A stretch of 14,359 bases of DNA from CAWBCI01 sp963787195 (GCA_963787195.1 CAWBCI010000001.1:1-14359); one strand, 5' to 3'. Positions 5,857 to 14,163 are shown, counted from the first letter of the stretch. A program made the numbers and translations. The notes: generated by a model from the sequence alone, not told the origin.

Positions 5857-8093
5857 CGACAAGGAGACTCTGGATTGGCTTCATAGCAATAATGTCGATT
5901 TCTTTTGCTGTATTACTTTATTTCGGCAGGGAAATATACCATCAGGCGCCGCCGGTACCTGAAAAAGTTATCACGAGTGAAGGAAAGCTTATTTTTACCG
6001 GACAGCAGATCAAAGATGGACAGAATGTTTGGCAATCTTTAGGCGGACAGGAATTGGGCACCATATGGGGGCATGGGGCCTATCAGGCGCCTGACTGGAG
6101 CGCCGACTGGCTTCACCGGGAGGCCGTATACATTCTGGATCAACTGGCTATAAAACAAGAAGGTACAGAATATAAGAATCTGAGTGAAGAGAAACAGGCA
6201 TCCCTGAAAGTCATGCTCAGGCAGGAATTACGTACAAACACTTATAACCCTGAAACGAGAACTATGACTGTTTCTCCTCTTCGGGCAGAAGCTATAGCAT
6301 CCAATACCCATTTTTTCGGTGGCCTGTTCACCAATGATCCCGCCATGGCTAAATTGAGGGATGCCTACAGTATCCCTGAAAATTCCCTAAAGGATCCTGA
6401 AAGGGTCCAACTATTGAGTGCCTTTTTCTTCTGGACTTCCTGGGCCTGTGTCACGCAAAGGCCTGGTCAGGAGATCAGTTATACGAATAACTGGCCATCG
6501 GAGGAACTGGTAGGCAACCGGCCTACAGGTGCATTATTGCTTTGGACCGGACTTAGTGTTATCATGTTACTTGCGGGAATTGGGCTGATGGTCTGGCATT
6601 ATGCCCGGACACGAGGGAAAGAAGAAGCCAGCGATGTTCCGGAAGTATTTCCACTGGGTAAGATTACACAAACCCCATCCCAGCTGGCTGTATTGAAATA
6701 TTTCTGGGTTGTTACGGGATTATTGCTTTTCCAGGTAATAATGGGGGTAATCACAGCACATTACGGAGTTGAAGGACAATCCTTTTATGGCTTGCCTCTT
6801 TCCAAAATACTCCCCTATTCTATTTCCAGAACCTGGCATATTCAAGTTGCTATCTTATGGATAGCCACATCCTGGCTCGCAACAGGCCTTTATTATGCGC
6901 CGGCAATTTCAGGACATGAGCCCAAATATCAACGCTTTGGTGTAAATTTTTTATTTATTTCGCTTTTAATTATTGTGATAGGATCCTTAGCCGGTCAATG
7001 GATGGGGGTTATGCAGAAATTAGGGCTTGTAGAAAATTTCTGGTTCGGTCACCAGGGATATGAATATGTAGACCTGGGACGCTTTTGGCAGATTTTCCTG
7101 CTGATAGGCCTCATTCTCTGGCTGGTACTGATGGGAAGAGCTATAATGCCTGCTATAAGGCAAAGAACCGAAAGCCGCAGCCTGTTGATCCTTTTCCTGA
7201 TCTCGACTATTGCCATTGCAGGCTTTTATGGGGCAGGCCTGATGTGGGGAAGGCAGACTAACCTTGCGGTTGCCGAATACTGGCGCTGGTGGGTGGTACA
7301 TCTTTGGGTGGAAGGTTTCTTTGAAGTTTTTGCGGCTGTTGTCACAGCTTTCCTTTTTGTAAGGTTGAAGATCATCCGGCCGGGTATTGCAACTACAGCT
7401 GTATTATTTTCTACAATTATATTTCTTTCCGGTGGCATATTAGGGACCTTTCATCATTTGTATTTTACGGGGACTCCAACGGCAGTCATGGCTCTAGGAG
7501 CCACTTTTAGCGCCCTCGAGGTCGTACCTTTGGCCCTCATGGGTTTTGAAGCTTACGACAATCTTAAACTAAGCCGCAGCCGTGAATGGGTAAAAGATTA
7601 CAAATGGCCTATATATAGCTTCATTGCGGTAGCATTCTGGAACCTTGTCGGGGCCGGCATCTTCGGCTTTCTGATCAATCCTCCGATAGCGCTCTATTAT
7701 ATGCAGGGATTGAACACAACAGCAGTGCATGGACATACAGCCTTATTCGGAGTCTACGGGATGTTAGGAATAGGATTGATGTTGTTTGTTTTGAGAGATA
7801 TGAGCAGCGGACAGAAGTGGAATGAAAAATGGCTGCGGTTTGCATTCTGGGCCATTAATATCGGTCTGAGTCTAATGGTATTATTGAGCTTATTGCCTCT
7901 TGGGCTGGCACAGGCTGTAGCAAGTGTAGAGCACGGTCTCTGGTTCGCACGATCGGCTGAATTTACACATCAACCCTATATGGAAACACTCAAATGGATG
8001 CGAGTATTTGGCGACACCATATTTGCAGCGGGAACAGTAGCTCTGACCTGGTTCGTTTTCGGACTTAAAACCGGCTGGTCACTCAAGAAATAA
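5853..8093 (+). CDS. norZ: Quinol-dependent nitric oxide reductase (qNOR, fused NorC-NorB type)
   Basis: This 746-residue inner-membrane enzyme reduces 2 NO to N2O using quinol. Its length fits the single-subunit qNOR family. After a first membrane helix (8-24) comes the long periplasmic domain with GQQIKDGQNVWQSLGGQELG and IWGHGAYQAPDWSADWLHRE; it has no CxxCH heme c motif, as expected for the quinol form. The heme-copper-oxidase-like core follows from about residue 225. H329 (RTWHIQ) is a likely low-spin heme ligand. H483 and E487 (HLWVEGFFE) and H534-H535 (HHLYFTG) reproduce the FeB ligand spacing of characterised qNORs, and H626 and H628 (VHGHTA) supply the heme b3 and low-spin heme ligands. 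All key residues are present, so it should be active. It is divergent from an Rrf2 regulator and convergent with tal. No accessory norQ/norD genes are near, as is usual for qNOR. Confidence 0.96.
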   Translation: MTTRRLWIGFIAIMSISFAVLLYFGREIYHQAPPVPEKVITSEGKLIFTGQQIKDGQNVWQSLGGQELGTIWGHGAYQAPDWSADWLHREAVYILDQLAIKQEGTEYKNLSEEKQASLKVMLRQELRTNTYNPETRTMTVSPLRAEAIASNTHFFGGLFTNDPAMAKLRDAYSIPENSLKDPERVQLLSAFFFWTSWACVTQRPGQEISYTNNWPSEELVGNRPTGALLLWTGLSVIMLLAGIGLMVWHYARTRGKEEASDVPEVFPLGKITQTPSQLAVLKYFWVVTGLLLFQVIMGVITAHYGVEGQSFYGLPLSKILPYSISRTWHIQVAILWIATSWLATGLYYAPAISGHEPKYQRFGVNFLFISLLIIVIGSLAGQWMGVMQKLGLVENFWFGHQGYEYVDLGRFWQIFLLIGLILWLVLMGRAIMPAIRQRTESRSLLILFLISTIAIAGFYGAGLMWGRQTNLAVAEYWRWWVVHLWVEGFFEVFAAVVTAFLFVRLKIIRPGIATTAVLFSTIIFLSGGILGTFHHLYFTGTPTAVMALGATFSALEVVPLALMGFEAYDNLKLSRSREWVKDYKWPIYSFIAVAFWNLVGAGIFGFLINPPIALYYMQGLNTTAVHGHTALFGVYGMLGIGLMLFVLRDMSSGQKWNEKWLRFAFWAINIGLSLMVLLSLLPLGLAQAVASVEHGLWFARSAEFTHQPYMETLKWMRVFGDTIFAAGTVALTWFVFGLKTGWSLKK

Positions 8094-8102
8094 AATTTAA
8101 AG

Positions 8103-8156
8103 ACAGGCTAACAGGCTATTCAGGCAAGCTTTCCCGCTTTTTCCCGGATAGCCTGT
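8103..8156. terminator. Inverted repeat at the qNOR/tal convergence, possible bidirectional terminator
   Basis: ACAGGCTAT (8111-8119) is a perfect 9-bp inverted repeat of ATAGCCTGT (8148-8156) around a 28-nt loop. A second copy of the left arm, ACAGGCTA (8103-8110), sits directly in tandem and could pair in its place. The right arm and loop lie inside the last codons of tal. No strong T-tract follows on either strand, so termination efficiency is uncertain. Confidence 0.45.
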
Positions 8157-9208
8157 AGCATGTCATTGTATGATTTTGCGAAAGCCACTACACCTTCAGC
8201 CTGGAGTAATGAAGTAATGGCATCCAGGTTAATCTTTAATTCTTTAAGTCTTTCAAGCTGAATCAAAGCCTCATCCACTGCAATATCAATAGACTCGTTA
8301 ACTTTTCCATGATCGAGGAATTTATTAAGGGTGGACGGCGGAATAGTATTCACCGTATGTTTTCCGATGAGCTTGTCGACATATAGAGTATCGGGGTAAT
8401 CCGGGTTTTTAGTGGATGTGCTGGCCCATAGTAAGCGTTGGATACTGGCCCCAGATTCTTCAAGCTTATTCCATCTTTCAGAATTCATAAGATCCATCAG
8501 ATATTGGTAAGCATTCCGGGAATTAGCTATTGCTATCTTTCCTTTCAGATCTGTGTTACCAATATTGTCCAGTTCTTTATCTACTGCAGTGTCAATCCGG
8601 CTTACAAAAAAGGATGCCACGGAAGCCACTGAGGATACTTTCCCTCCCCTGCCTTTTAATAATTCAAGGCCACTCAGATATGCTTCGGCAACTTTGCGGT
8701 AGTTATCAACGCTAAAAATGAGAGTCACATTCACATTAATCCCTGAACCAATGACTTCGGTAATTGCCGGAAGGCCTTCTTTGGTTGCCGGGATCTTGAT
8801 CATGATATTCGGGCGGCCAAGTGTTTTAAAAAGCCTTTTGGCTTCTTCTACGGTGCCTTCAGTGTCATATGCCAGGGAAGGATTCACCTCAAGGCTCACA
8901 TAGCCATCCAAAGCCCTGCTGGATTTATAAACCGGCAGCATCAGGTCAGCAGCCCGGCTGATATCGTGCAGAGCAAGACTCTCATAGATTTCTTCAAGCA
9001 CTGTAGTTTGAGAGGAAACTCTGCGGATATCCTCATCATAAAGATCGCTACCTGAGATAGCCTTTTCGAAGATAGACGGATTGGAGGTCATTCCCCTCAA
9101 TCCCATATTGATAAGCGATTGCAACTCACCATTTTCTACAAAATCACGACGGATGTAGTCATACCATACAGCCTGTCCGATCTTTGCAAGTTGTTCCAGT
9201 TTAGTCAT
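8120..9208 (-). CDS. tal: Transaldolase
   Basis: This 362-residue enzyme transfers a dihydroxyacetone unit between sedoheptulose-7-phosphate and glyceraldehyde-3-phosphate in the non-oxidative pentose phosphate pathway. It has the long bacterial form: GLRGMTSNPSIFEKAI at 37-51 (the TSNPSIF signature), SLEVNPSLAYDTEGT at 105-119, and NIMIKIPATKEG at 134-145 with K138 as the predicted Schiff-base lysine. LIFSVDNYRKVAEAYLSGLE and SVASFFVSRIDT are also typical. It is the last gene of the minus-strand gnd-zwf-pgl-tal series, starting 86 bp after the pgl stop. No TAnnTTTG box is seen in that gap. Its last codons form part of the inverted repeat shared with the convergent qNOR gene. Confidence 0.95.
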   Translation of the reverse strand: MTKLEQLAKIGQAVWYDYIRRDFVENGELQSLINMGLRGMTSNPSIFEKAISGSDLYDEDIRRVSSQTTVLEEIYESLALHDISRAADLMLPVYKSSRALDGYVSLEVNPSLAYDTEGTVEEAKRLFKTLGRPNIMIKIPATKEGLPAITEVIGSGINVNVTLIFSVDNYRKVAEAYLSGLELLKGRGGKVSSVASVASFFVSRIDTAVDKELDNIGNTDLKGKIAIANSRNAYQYLMDLMNSERWNKLEESGASIQRLLWASTSTKNPDYPDTLYVDKLIGKHTVNTIPPSTLNKFLDHGKVNESIDIAVDEALIQLERLKELKINLDAITSLLQAEGVVAFAKSYNDMLQAIREKAGKLA

Positions 9209-9294
9209 TTTCTCTACTGTTTTATAAATATATTTTAATTTAATATCCTTAAAATAAAGCTCTATTAATTCCTGTATACTGATTAGCTCTATTA

Positions 9295-10041
9295 TTATTT
9301 GCCGGAAAAATCCCTGTGGTATTCAGCCGCTGCCTCATCCAGATACCAATGCAGCTCCCCTTGTGAGGGAGAAATGTGAGCTGCCGGATATTTTTCAGCC
9401 TGATCATGATGATTCAGGATACTTGTGACTACAGAAGCTTTTGAAGCACCCGTGACCAGAAAGATGACGCTCCTGGCTTTATTGATCACCTTAGCTGTAA
9501 GGCTAATCCTTTTTTGCTGATTTTCCGGGTGTACTGCTACTTCGCATATGAGATCAGATTTAAGCATTTCCATCTGATCGGGAAAAATTGAAGCGGTATG
9601 CCCGTCTTCTCCGAGACCAAGCAACACCAGGTCAAAAACAGGTAATCCATTACTTACCTGAAGGTGTTCTGATATCACTTGTGAATATCTTTCAGCTTCT
9701 TTTGCGGGCTCATTTTCTCCTTTGATCCTGAATATATTATTCTCGGGAATCACAATATTTTGAAGCAGGTATTGGCTGCTCATCCCAAAGTTGGAATCCG
9801 GATGATCAGGGGGGACACATCTTTCATCCCCCCAAAATAAAAGAACATTGTCCCAGGGTATAGCCCCGAATTCCCCTTTGGAAAGCACCGAAAACAAGAG
9901 TTTAGGGGTGTTTCCGCCTGAGAGTGCAATGGAAAAATACCTTTGTTGTTTCAGGGTTTGCATAATATTCAAAAATATATCATGGGCCAGAGCTTCGGCC
10001 AGAGCCTGAGGAGTTTTATATATGTGTATATCAGTTTTCAC
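9295..10041 (-). CDS. pgl: 6-phosphogluconolactonase
   Basis: This 248-residue DevB/SOL-type lactonase hydrolyses 6-phosphogluconolactone to 6-phosphogluconate, the second step of the oxidative pentose phosphate pathway. Family blocks visible are ALSGGNTPKLLF (39-50), LLFWGDERCVPPDHPDSNFGM (67-87) and LVLLGLGEDGHTASIFP (138-154). The start is a GTG at 10041: an in-frame TAA lies five codons upstream and no ATG occurs before residue 27, within the first domain. The gene begins 35 bp after the zwf stop, consistent with an operon in pathway order. Confidence 0.95.
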   Translation of the reverse strand: MKTDIHIYKTPQALAEALAHDIFLNIMQTLKQQRYFSIALSGGNTPKLLFSVLSKGEFGAIPWDNVLLFWGDERCVPPDHPDSNFGMSSQYLLQNIVIPENNIFRIKGENEPAKEAERYSQVISEHLQVSNGLPVFDLVLLGLGEDGHTASIFPDQMEMLKSDLICEVAVHPENQQKRISLTAKVINKARSVIFLVTGASKASVVTSILNHHDQAEKYPAAHISPSQGELHWYLDEAAAEYHRDFSGK

Positions 10042-10076
10042 AGGAACAGAGGATTATATTTCCGAATCAGCTTTAT

Positions 10077-11603
10077 TTAAAGTTCACAATATTCTCCGTC
10101 ATCGGCCAGATTTTTACAAGGATAACGCCAGGTCGTATTCTTATCTTCAACCAGGTCGTCGGCATGTTCGGGCCCCCAGGTACCTGCCGGATATCCGTAA
10201 ACTTTGATATCCTTATTATTTTTCCAGGCTTGCTGAATAGGCGTCACAAATTTCCATGCCGCTTCTACCACATCTCCCATTGAAAACAAGGTTGAATCAC
10301 CCATCATAGCATCATAAAGCAGCCTTTCATATGCTTCCGGGATACGGATGTCAGCCAGGTCTTTATAATGAAAATCCATATTTACCAGTTTCACATTATA
10401 ACCTGCTCCAGGCTCTTTCATACCAAATTTGATCAGGATGCCCTCATCCGGTTGAATTCTAATTACCAGCATATTGCCTGTTCTGCAATTATCATCCTGG
10501 GAAAACAGGAAATGCGGTGTAGGTTTGAAGTGGATCACAATTTCTGTAACCTTCGTAGGAAGTCGTTTTCCGGTACGGATGTAAAATGGGACCCCTCCCC
10601 ATCGCCAGTTATCGATGTAAAACTTCATAGCCATATAGGTTTCGGTCCTGGATTCCGGATCAACATCTTTCTCCTCCCGGTAACCGGCTATTTCTTCACC
10701 CCTGACTTTCGATGCAATATATTGTCCCCTGATCACATAATCCGGCACTTCTTCCTCCTTTATAGGCCGTAAAGCCTGCATAACTTTCAGTATTTCAAAG
10801 CGCATGGAGTTTGCATCCATGGAAGAAGGTGGTTCCATAGCTGTCAGCCCTACAAGTTGCAGAAGATGATTCTGAACCATATCCCTGAGTGCTCCCGAAG
10901 AATCATAATATCCTCCGCGATTCTCTACTCCTATACTTTCAGCAGAAGTAATCTCAACGTGGTGAATATAATTCCGGTTCCAGAGGGGTTCAAAAATACC
11001 GTTTGCAAACCGGGTTACCAGCAGATTCTGAACTGTTTCCTTTCCAAGGTAATGATCGATACGGTATATCTGGTCTTCTCTAAACACCTTATGCAGTTCA
11101 TCATTCAGCTTCTTTCCTGATTCCAGATCATATCCGAAAGGCTTTTCAATAACTATACGTCTATATCCGGAATCATCTTTATTCAGACCAACTGATCCAA
11201 GATTATCGGAAATTACAGAGAACATGGATGGAGGCATGGCGAGATAAAAAATGTAATTCCTGTTTCCATTCTGATCTTTTACAATTTCCTCTAATTTATC
11301 TTTCAAATTAGAATAGTCATCCCCGGAATTATAATCAAGCCGGAAATAATCAAGAATACCAGCAAATTCTCCAATATGCTCATCATCAACATCTTTCTCA
11401 TCGGAAAAGGACTTTATACCTTGCTTCATTTTATCGCGGAATTCAGCATCAGACATTTCAGTTCGTCCAATTCCCAATATCCGGAAATTCTCAGGGAGAA
11501 GGTTTTGAACTTCAAGGGCAAAAATAGCCGGCATTAGTTTCCGGTGAGTGAGGTCACCTGAAGCACCAAAAATTACCAAAATACAATTTTCAGGTCTTTT
11601 CAT
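10077..11603 (-). CDS. zwf: Glucose-6-phosphate 1-dehydrogenase
   Basis: This 508-residue dehydrogenase oxidises glucose-6-phosphate to 6-phosphogluconolactone, the entry step of the oxidative pentose phosphate pathway. It shows the nucleotide-binding VIFGASGDLTHRK (10-22), EKPFG (153-157), the substrate-binding RIDHYLGKE (181-189, H184), and RGGYYDSSGALRDMVQNH (229-246), whose H246 corresponds to the catalytic histidine. Length is standard and there is no sign of truncation. R22 in the THRK segment is where NADP-preferring family members carry a basic residue, so NADP use is expected but not proven. It starts 29 bp after the gnd stop and pgl follows after 35 bp. Confidence 0.97.
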   Translation of the reverse strand: MKRPENCILVIFGASGDLTHRKLMPAIFALEVQNLLPENFRILGIGRTEMSDAEFRDKMKQGIKSFSDEKDVDDEHIGEFAGILDYFRLDYNSGDDYSNLKDKLEEIVKDQNGNRNYIFYLAMPPSMFSVISDNLGSVGLNKDDSGYRRIVIEKPFGYDLESGKKLNDELHKVFREDQIYRIDHYLGKETVQNLLVTRFANGIFEPLWNRNYIHHVEITSAESIGVENRGGYYDSSGALRDMVQNHLLQLVGLTAMEPPSSMDANSMRFEILKVMQALRPIKEEEVPDYVIRGQYIASKVRGEEIAGYREEKDVDPESRTETYMAMKFYIDNWRWGGVPFYIRTGKRLPTKVTEIVIHFKPTPHFLFSQDDNCRTGNMLVIRIQPDEGILIKFGMKEPGAGYNVKLVNMDFHYKDLADIRIPEAYERLLYDAMMGDSTLFSMGDVVEAAWKFVTPIQQAWKNNKDIKVYGYPAGTWGPEHADDLVEDKNTTWRYPCKNLADDGEYCEL

Positions 11604-11632
11604 TTCATAAATATCTTAAACTAAAATCAGTT

Positions 11633-12529
11633 TTATTTCTTCACAACAGCATGACCTCCGAACTGGTTTCTCAATGCAGCCAATACTTTCATAGCAAAGG
11701 ATTCATCCTGACGGGAGCGAAAACGTGCGTACAGAGAGGCAGTTATAACATCGGCCGGGACTTCCAGCTCCATGGCTGCATCCACCGTCCAGCGGCCTTC
11801 ACCGCTATCCGCCACGTAATCTTTGAGATCCTCCAGTCCCGGATCTTCTTTAAAGGCCAGGACAGCGAGTTCCAGGAGCCAGGACCTCACAACGCTGCCA
11901 TAGCGCCAACCACCGGCCACTGCAGCCAGGTCAATATTAAAGGAGGATTTTTTAAGAATCTCGAAGCCTTCGGCATAGGACTGCATCATTCCATATTCAA
12001 TACCGTTATGGACCATCTTTACAAAATGCCCTGCACCGCTCTCTCCACAATATGTGTATCCGCCTTCAGGAGCCAGGGTTTTATAAATGGGATAAACAAA
12101 TTCAGAAGCTTCTTTATTTCCGCCGGACATCAGGCTGTATCCGTTATCCAGTCCCCATACCCCGCCGCTTGTACCACAATCCAGGTAATACACGCCAAAT
12201 TTGGCAGCTCTTTTTGCTCTTTCCTGGGAATCCTTATAAAATGAATTTCCTCCGTCTATCACAATATCATCTTTCTTCAATAATCCCAAAATAAGATCCA
12301 GGTTTTCATCAACCGGCGCACCGGACGGAACCATAAGCCAAACGATTTTTCTTTCCGGCAGCTTTGCAACCAGGTCTTCATGAGAATCAGAAGCAATAGC
12401 CCCCTTTTCTACTACTTTATTTATAGCATCTTTACTCCTGTTATAAACAACTACTTCATGTTTATCCCTCAAAAGGCGTTCGACCATATTCGCACCCATT
12501 TTACCTAATCCTATAAATCCTAATTTCAT
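11633..12529 (-). CDS. gnd: 6-phosphogluconate dehydrogenase, decarboxylating, short form
   Basis: This 298-residue enzyme oxidatively decarboxylates 6-phosphogluconate to ribulose-5-phosphate. The ATG at 12529 was chosen because it begins directly with the Rossmann motif MKLGFIGLGKMGANM. An in-frame ATG at 12628 would add 33 residues of AT-rich leader translation with no family similarity. Other landmarks are NRS (30-32) after the second strand, DGGNSFY (92-98), GTSGGVWGLDNGYSLMSGG (119-137) and the catalytic block KMVHNGIEYGMMQSYAEG (171-188; K171, N175, E178). At about 300 residues it belongs to the short class rather than the 470-residue E. coli type. Family members of this class are often NAD-linked, but the NRS triplet resembles NADP-binding NRT. 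First gene of the operon, 29 bp before zwf. Confidence 0.95.
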   Translation of the reverse strand: MKLGFIGLGKMGANMVERLLRDKHEVVVYNRSKDAINKVVEKGAIASDSHEDLVAKLPERKIVWLMVPSGAPVDENLDLILGLLKKDDIVIDGGNSFYKDSQERAKRAAKFGVYYLDCGTSGGVWGLDNGYSLMSGGNKEASEFVYPIYKTLAPEGGYTYCGESGAGHFVKMVHNGIEYGMMQSYAEGFEILKKSSFNIDLAAVAGGWRYGSVVRSWLLELAVLAFKEDPGLEDLKDYVADSGEGRWTVDAAMELEVPADVITASLYARFRSRQDESFAMKVLAALRNQFGGHAVVKK

Positions 12530-12561
12530 AATAATTATAATTAATTTAATTTTTAATAATT

Positions 12562-12591
12562 CAAATGAATGAAGTAAAAACGAAAAGCAAA
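12562..12591 (-). promoter_or_regulatory. Candidate promoter of the gnd-zwf-pgl-tal operon
   Basis: On the minus strand, TTTG (12591-12588) is followed after 18 nt by TTCATTTG (12569-12562), a 7/8 match to TAnnTTTG. Transcription would begin about 30 nt before the gnd ATG at 12529. The one mismatch at a conserved A keeps confidence modest. Confidence 0.4.
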
Positions 12592-12882
12592 TATCAAATT
12601 GCTTATCTGTATAATTATGAACAATCAAAGTGGCTTAAAGTTGAATATAAAGGGGTTCCTTGGCACATAAAAGGCTGGAACACATTGGTAAATGAGGAAC
12701 TGATACAAAAAGATATACAGTTAAAATTTATTAAATCACGGGCTCATCAGGAAGGCATGGGATTACTCACCCTGGCCTGTAATTTTCAATCCTTTAACTT
12801 CAGCGAGCAGACGGAGCATTTTTTCATGATTTCCAGGAAGAATGAGGTGATGATTTCCCAGTGGCTCCTGCTTCAGGGATAG
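12565..12882 (+). CDS. Doubtful 105-residue ORF between gnd and the isomerase gene
   Basis: An ATG at 12565 opens 105 codons, of which about 66 lie in the 233-bp gap between two minus-strand genes and the last 40 are antisense to the end of the isomerase-like gene. The first part (YQIAYLYNYEQSKWLKVEYK, then GVPWHIKGWNTLVNEELIQK) reads like real protein with aromatic and charged residues. A stop-free run of this length in AT-rich DNA is mildly unexpected. Against it: it overlaps the proposed gnd promoter, has no Shine-Dalgarno or -7 box of its own, and overlaps a well-supported gene by 120 bp. No family recognised. Confidence 0.2.
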   Translation: MNEVKTKSKYQIAYLYNYEQSKWLKVEYKGVPWHIKGWNTLVNEELIQKDIQLKFIKSRAHQEGMGLLTLACNFQSFNFSEQTEHFFMISRKNEVMISQWLLLQG

Positions 12883-13947
12883 AATCGCCGCAGAAGGCAG
12901 TCTTAGTTCAACCTGTGTCCTGCATGCATTTTTGTATGAAGGATGATTGACAATTCTTCCTTCCGTGATGAAAATTTTTGAGAGATGATTATCAAATCGA
13001 AAAACTGTTACTATTTCAGAAGAAAACTTCCCTCTGATTGCGGTCCCTTCTCCTGTTTCGAAATGTGTATCGACTTGAAATCCATCTAAAAGTGAAATGG
13101 GCGCAGTACAATGAGAAAAAAGCACCATATCGTCGGTGATGTTGGAAAGGTTAGCCATCCATGGCATTTTGCCCGATATGGCATGACCGATCATCATTCC
13201 GACTATACTTGTGATATCTCCCTCACAGCCTGCCGGGAAGCCCTGATCATTCAGATCAGATAAGGCAAGGCAGGCGGTTACATGCTCCTTTTTGACAAGT
13301 GAAAAACATTCCACAGTTATGGCATCCACACCTGAATTTTCAATGGTTTTGATAAGGGCTGCCCCGACTTGTCCGGCCCCATTCAGACCTGGTTTATCGC
13401 CTTGATTATATTTTGCCAGGAATGAGGGAGAAGGATCGAAAAACTTATAATCAGCTGCCTGACTCCAGGGAATGCGGTGAATTGTGATACCGAATTTATC
13501 TTTCAGCAAAATCGGATTAACTGAAGAAGCAACGAGCCAGTCTGAAACTTCTCCCAGGAGACCCAGTTTTTTTCCTTTAATATAGGACAGACCACTCAGA
13601 ATATGATGGAAGCCGATCAGTTCATCAACAGACTGTTCCTGACTCAGTGGCAGCAAGGTCGTCCGGAAACCATGTTCGTTTGCATAGGCTTTGACCTCAA
13701 CAGCTGATGCAAATGCATTGTTGGAACCGAAAGCCGCAAGCATAATCATCCGACCTGGGCCAAGCAAGCTAATGGCATGTCTTTCAGAGCCTCCGCTGGC
13801 AAAAAAGATAAGGTCGGGCTTTTCATCCGTAAATTCCATCAGCTGGCTGTCGACAAGAGCCAATAACTTTTGTCGGGCTATTTCGTAAGTTTTTTCGGAA
13901 GCACCGTCAAATGCAGTGACGGCAACGCGTAATTTTTTGTTTTTCAC
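12763..13947 (-). CDS. L-fucose/L-arabinose isomerase-like protein
   Basis: This 394-residue protein resembles the sugar-isomerase superfamily that includes L-fucose and L-arabinose isomerases. The N-terminal half has Rossmann-like repeats (RVAVTAFDG; PDLIFFASGGSERHA; KLGLLGEVSDWLVAS). The C-terminal half carries the conserved block FPAGCEGDITSIVGMMIGHAISGKMP (237-262) and ends with GNHHLILPGNHEKMLRLLAE. E213, E242, H279 and H366/H367 are candidate metal or substrate residues by spacing, but I could not align them. It is shorter than true FucI (about 590) or AraA (about 500), so it is probably a related isomerase or regulator of unknown substrate. The start is GTG at 13947: an in-frame TAA lies five codons upstream and the next Met is residue 37. 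It stands 233 bp upstream of gnd. Confidence 0.75.
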   Translation of the reverse strand: MKNKKLRVAVTAFDGASEKTYEIARQKLLALVDSQLMEFTDEKPDLIFFASGGSERHAISLLGPGRMIMLAAFGSNNAFASAVEVKAYANEHGFRTTLLPLSQEQSVDELIGFHHILSGLSYIKGKKLGLLGEVSDWLVASSVNPILLKDKFGITIHRIPWSQAADYKFFDPSPSFLAKYNQGDKPGLNGAGQVGAALIKTIENSGVDAITVECFSLVKKEHVTACLALSDLNDQGFPAGCEGDITSIVGMMIGHAISGKMPWMANLSNITDDMVLFSHCTAPISLLDGFQVDTHFETGEGTAIRGKFSSEIVTVFRFDNHLSKIFITEGRIVNHPSYKNACRTQVELRLPSAAILSLKQEPLGNHHLILPGNHEKMLRLLAEVKGLKITGQGE

Positions 13948-13983
13948 GCTTAAAAATAATTAATCCGGAAGAAATGAGCCTAA

Positions 13984-14069
13984 AAAATCTCAATTAATTT
14001 CAGAATAAAAGATAATTTAAATAGAATAAGGGTTTTGCATTTATTGCCACAAACCCTTAATGAGATTTT
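13984..14069. repeat. Nested inverted repeats between the isomerase-like and MFS genes
   Basis: An inner perfect 9-bp stem, TAAGGGTTT (14027-14035) with AAACCCTTA (14051-14059), has a 15-nt loop. An outer stem pairs AAAATCTCA (13984-13992) with TGAGATTTT (14061-14069) and continues with TTAA on both sides after a one-base bulge, overlapping the inner right arm. The two folds compete for 14057-14059. In the minus-strand RNA the outer stem is followed by a T-run just before the isomerase-like gene. Confidence 0.5.
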
Positions 14070-14126
14070 GAATGAAGGTAAAAATAAGGATTAATTGATT
14101 GGAAAATGATATGTTAGCAAGGTTCG

Positions 14127-14156
14127 TTTGGGATGCTCCTCTTATTTTTAACTTTG
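14127..14156 (+). promoter_or_regulatory. Promoter of the MFS transporter gene (TTTG-N18-TAACTTTG)
   Basis: TTTG (14127-14130) and TAACTTTG (14149-14156) are 18 nt apart, an excellent Bacteroidota match. The -7 box ends only 7 bp before the ATG at 14164, so the mRNA would have a leader of a few nucleotides at most. Confidence 0.6.
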
Positions 14157-14163
14157 TCCTCTG

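Noticed and set aside
5853..8093. Nitric oxide dismutase (NOD) instead of NO reductase
   Set aside because: NOD-type homologues alter the FeB site; here H483, E487, H534 and H535 are all present, matching canonical qNOR.
10368..10772. 134-codon plus-strand ORF inside zwf
   Set aside because: It is wholly antisense to a well-supported gene, and its sequence looks like an antisense shadow.
11651..12244. 197-codon plus-strand ORF inside gnd
   Set aside because: It is antisense to the catalytic core of gnd with no recognisable family; long antisense frames are common opposite conserved genes.
12530..12628. Extended N-terminus for 6-phosphogluconate dehydrogenase from an ATG at 12628
   Set aside because: The extra 33 residues are translated AT-rich leader, and the Rossmann motif begins directly at the ATG at 12529.
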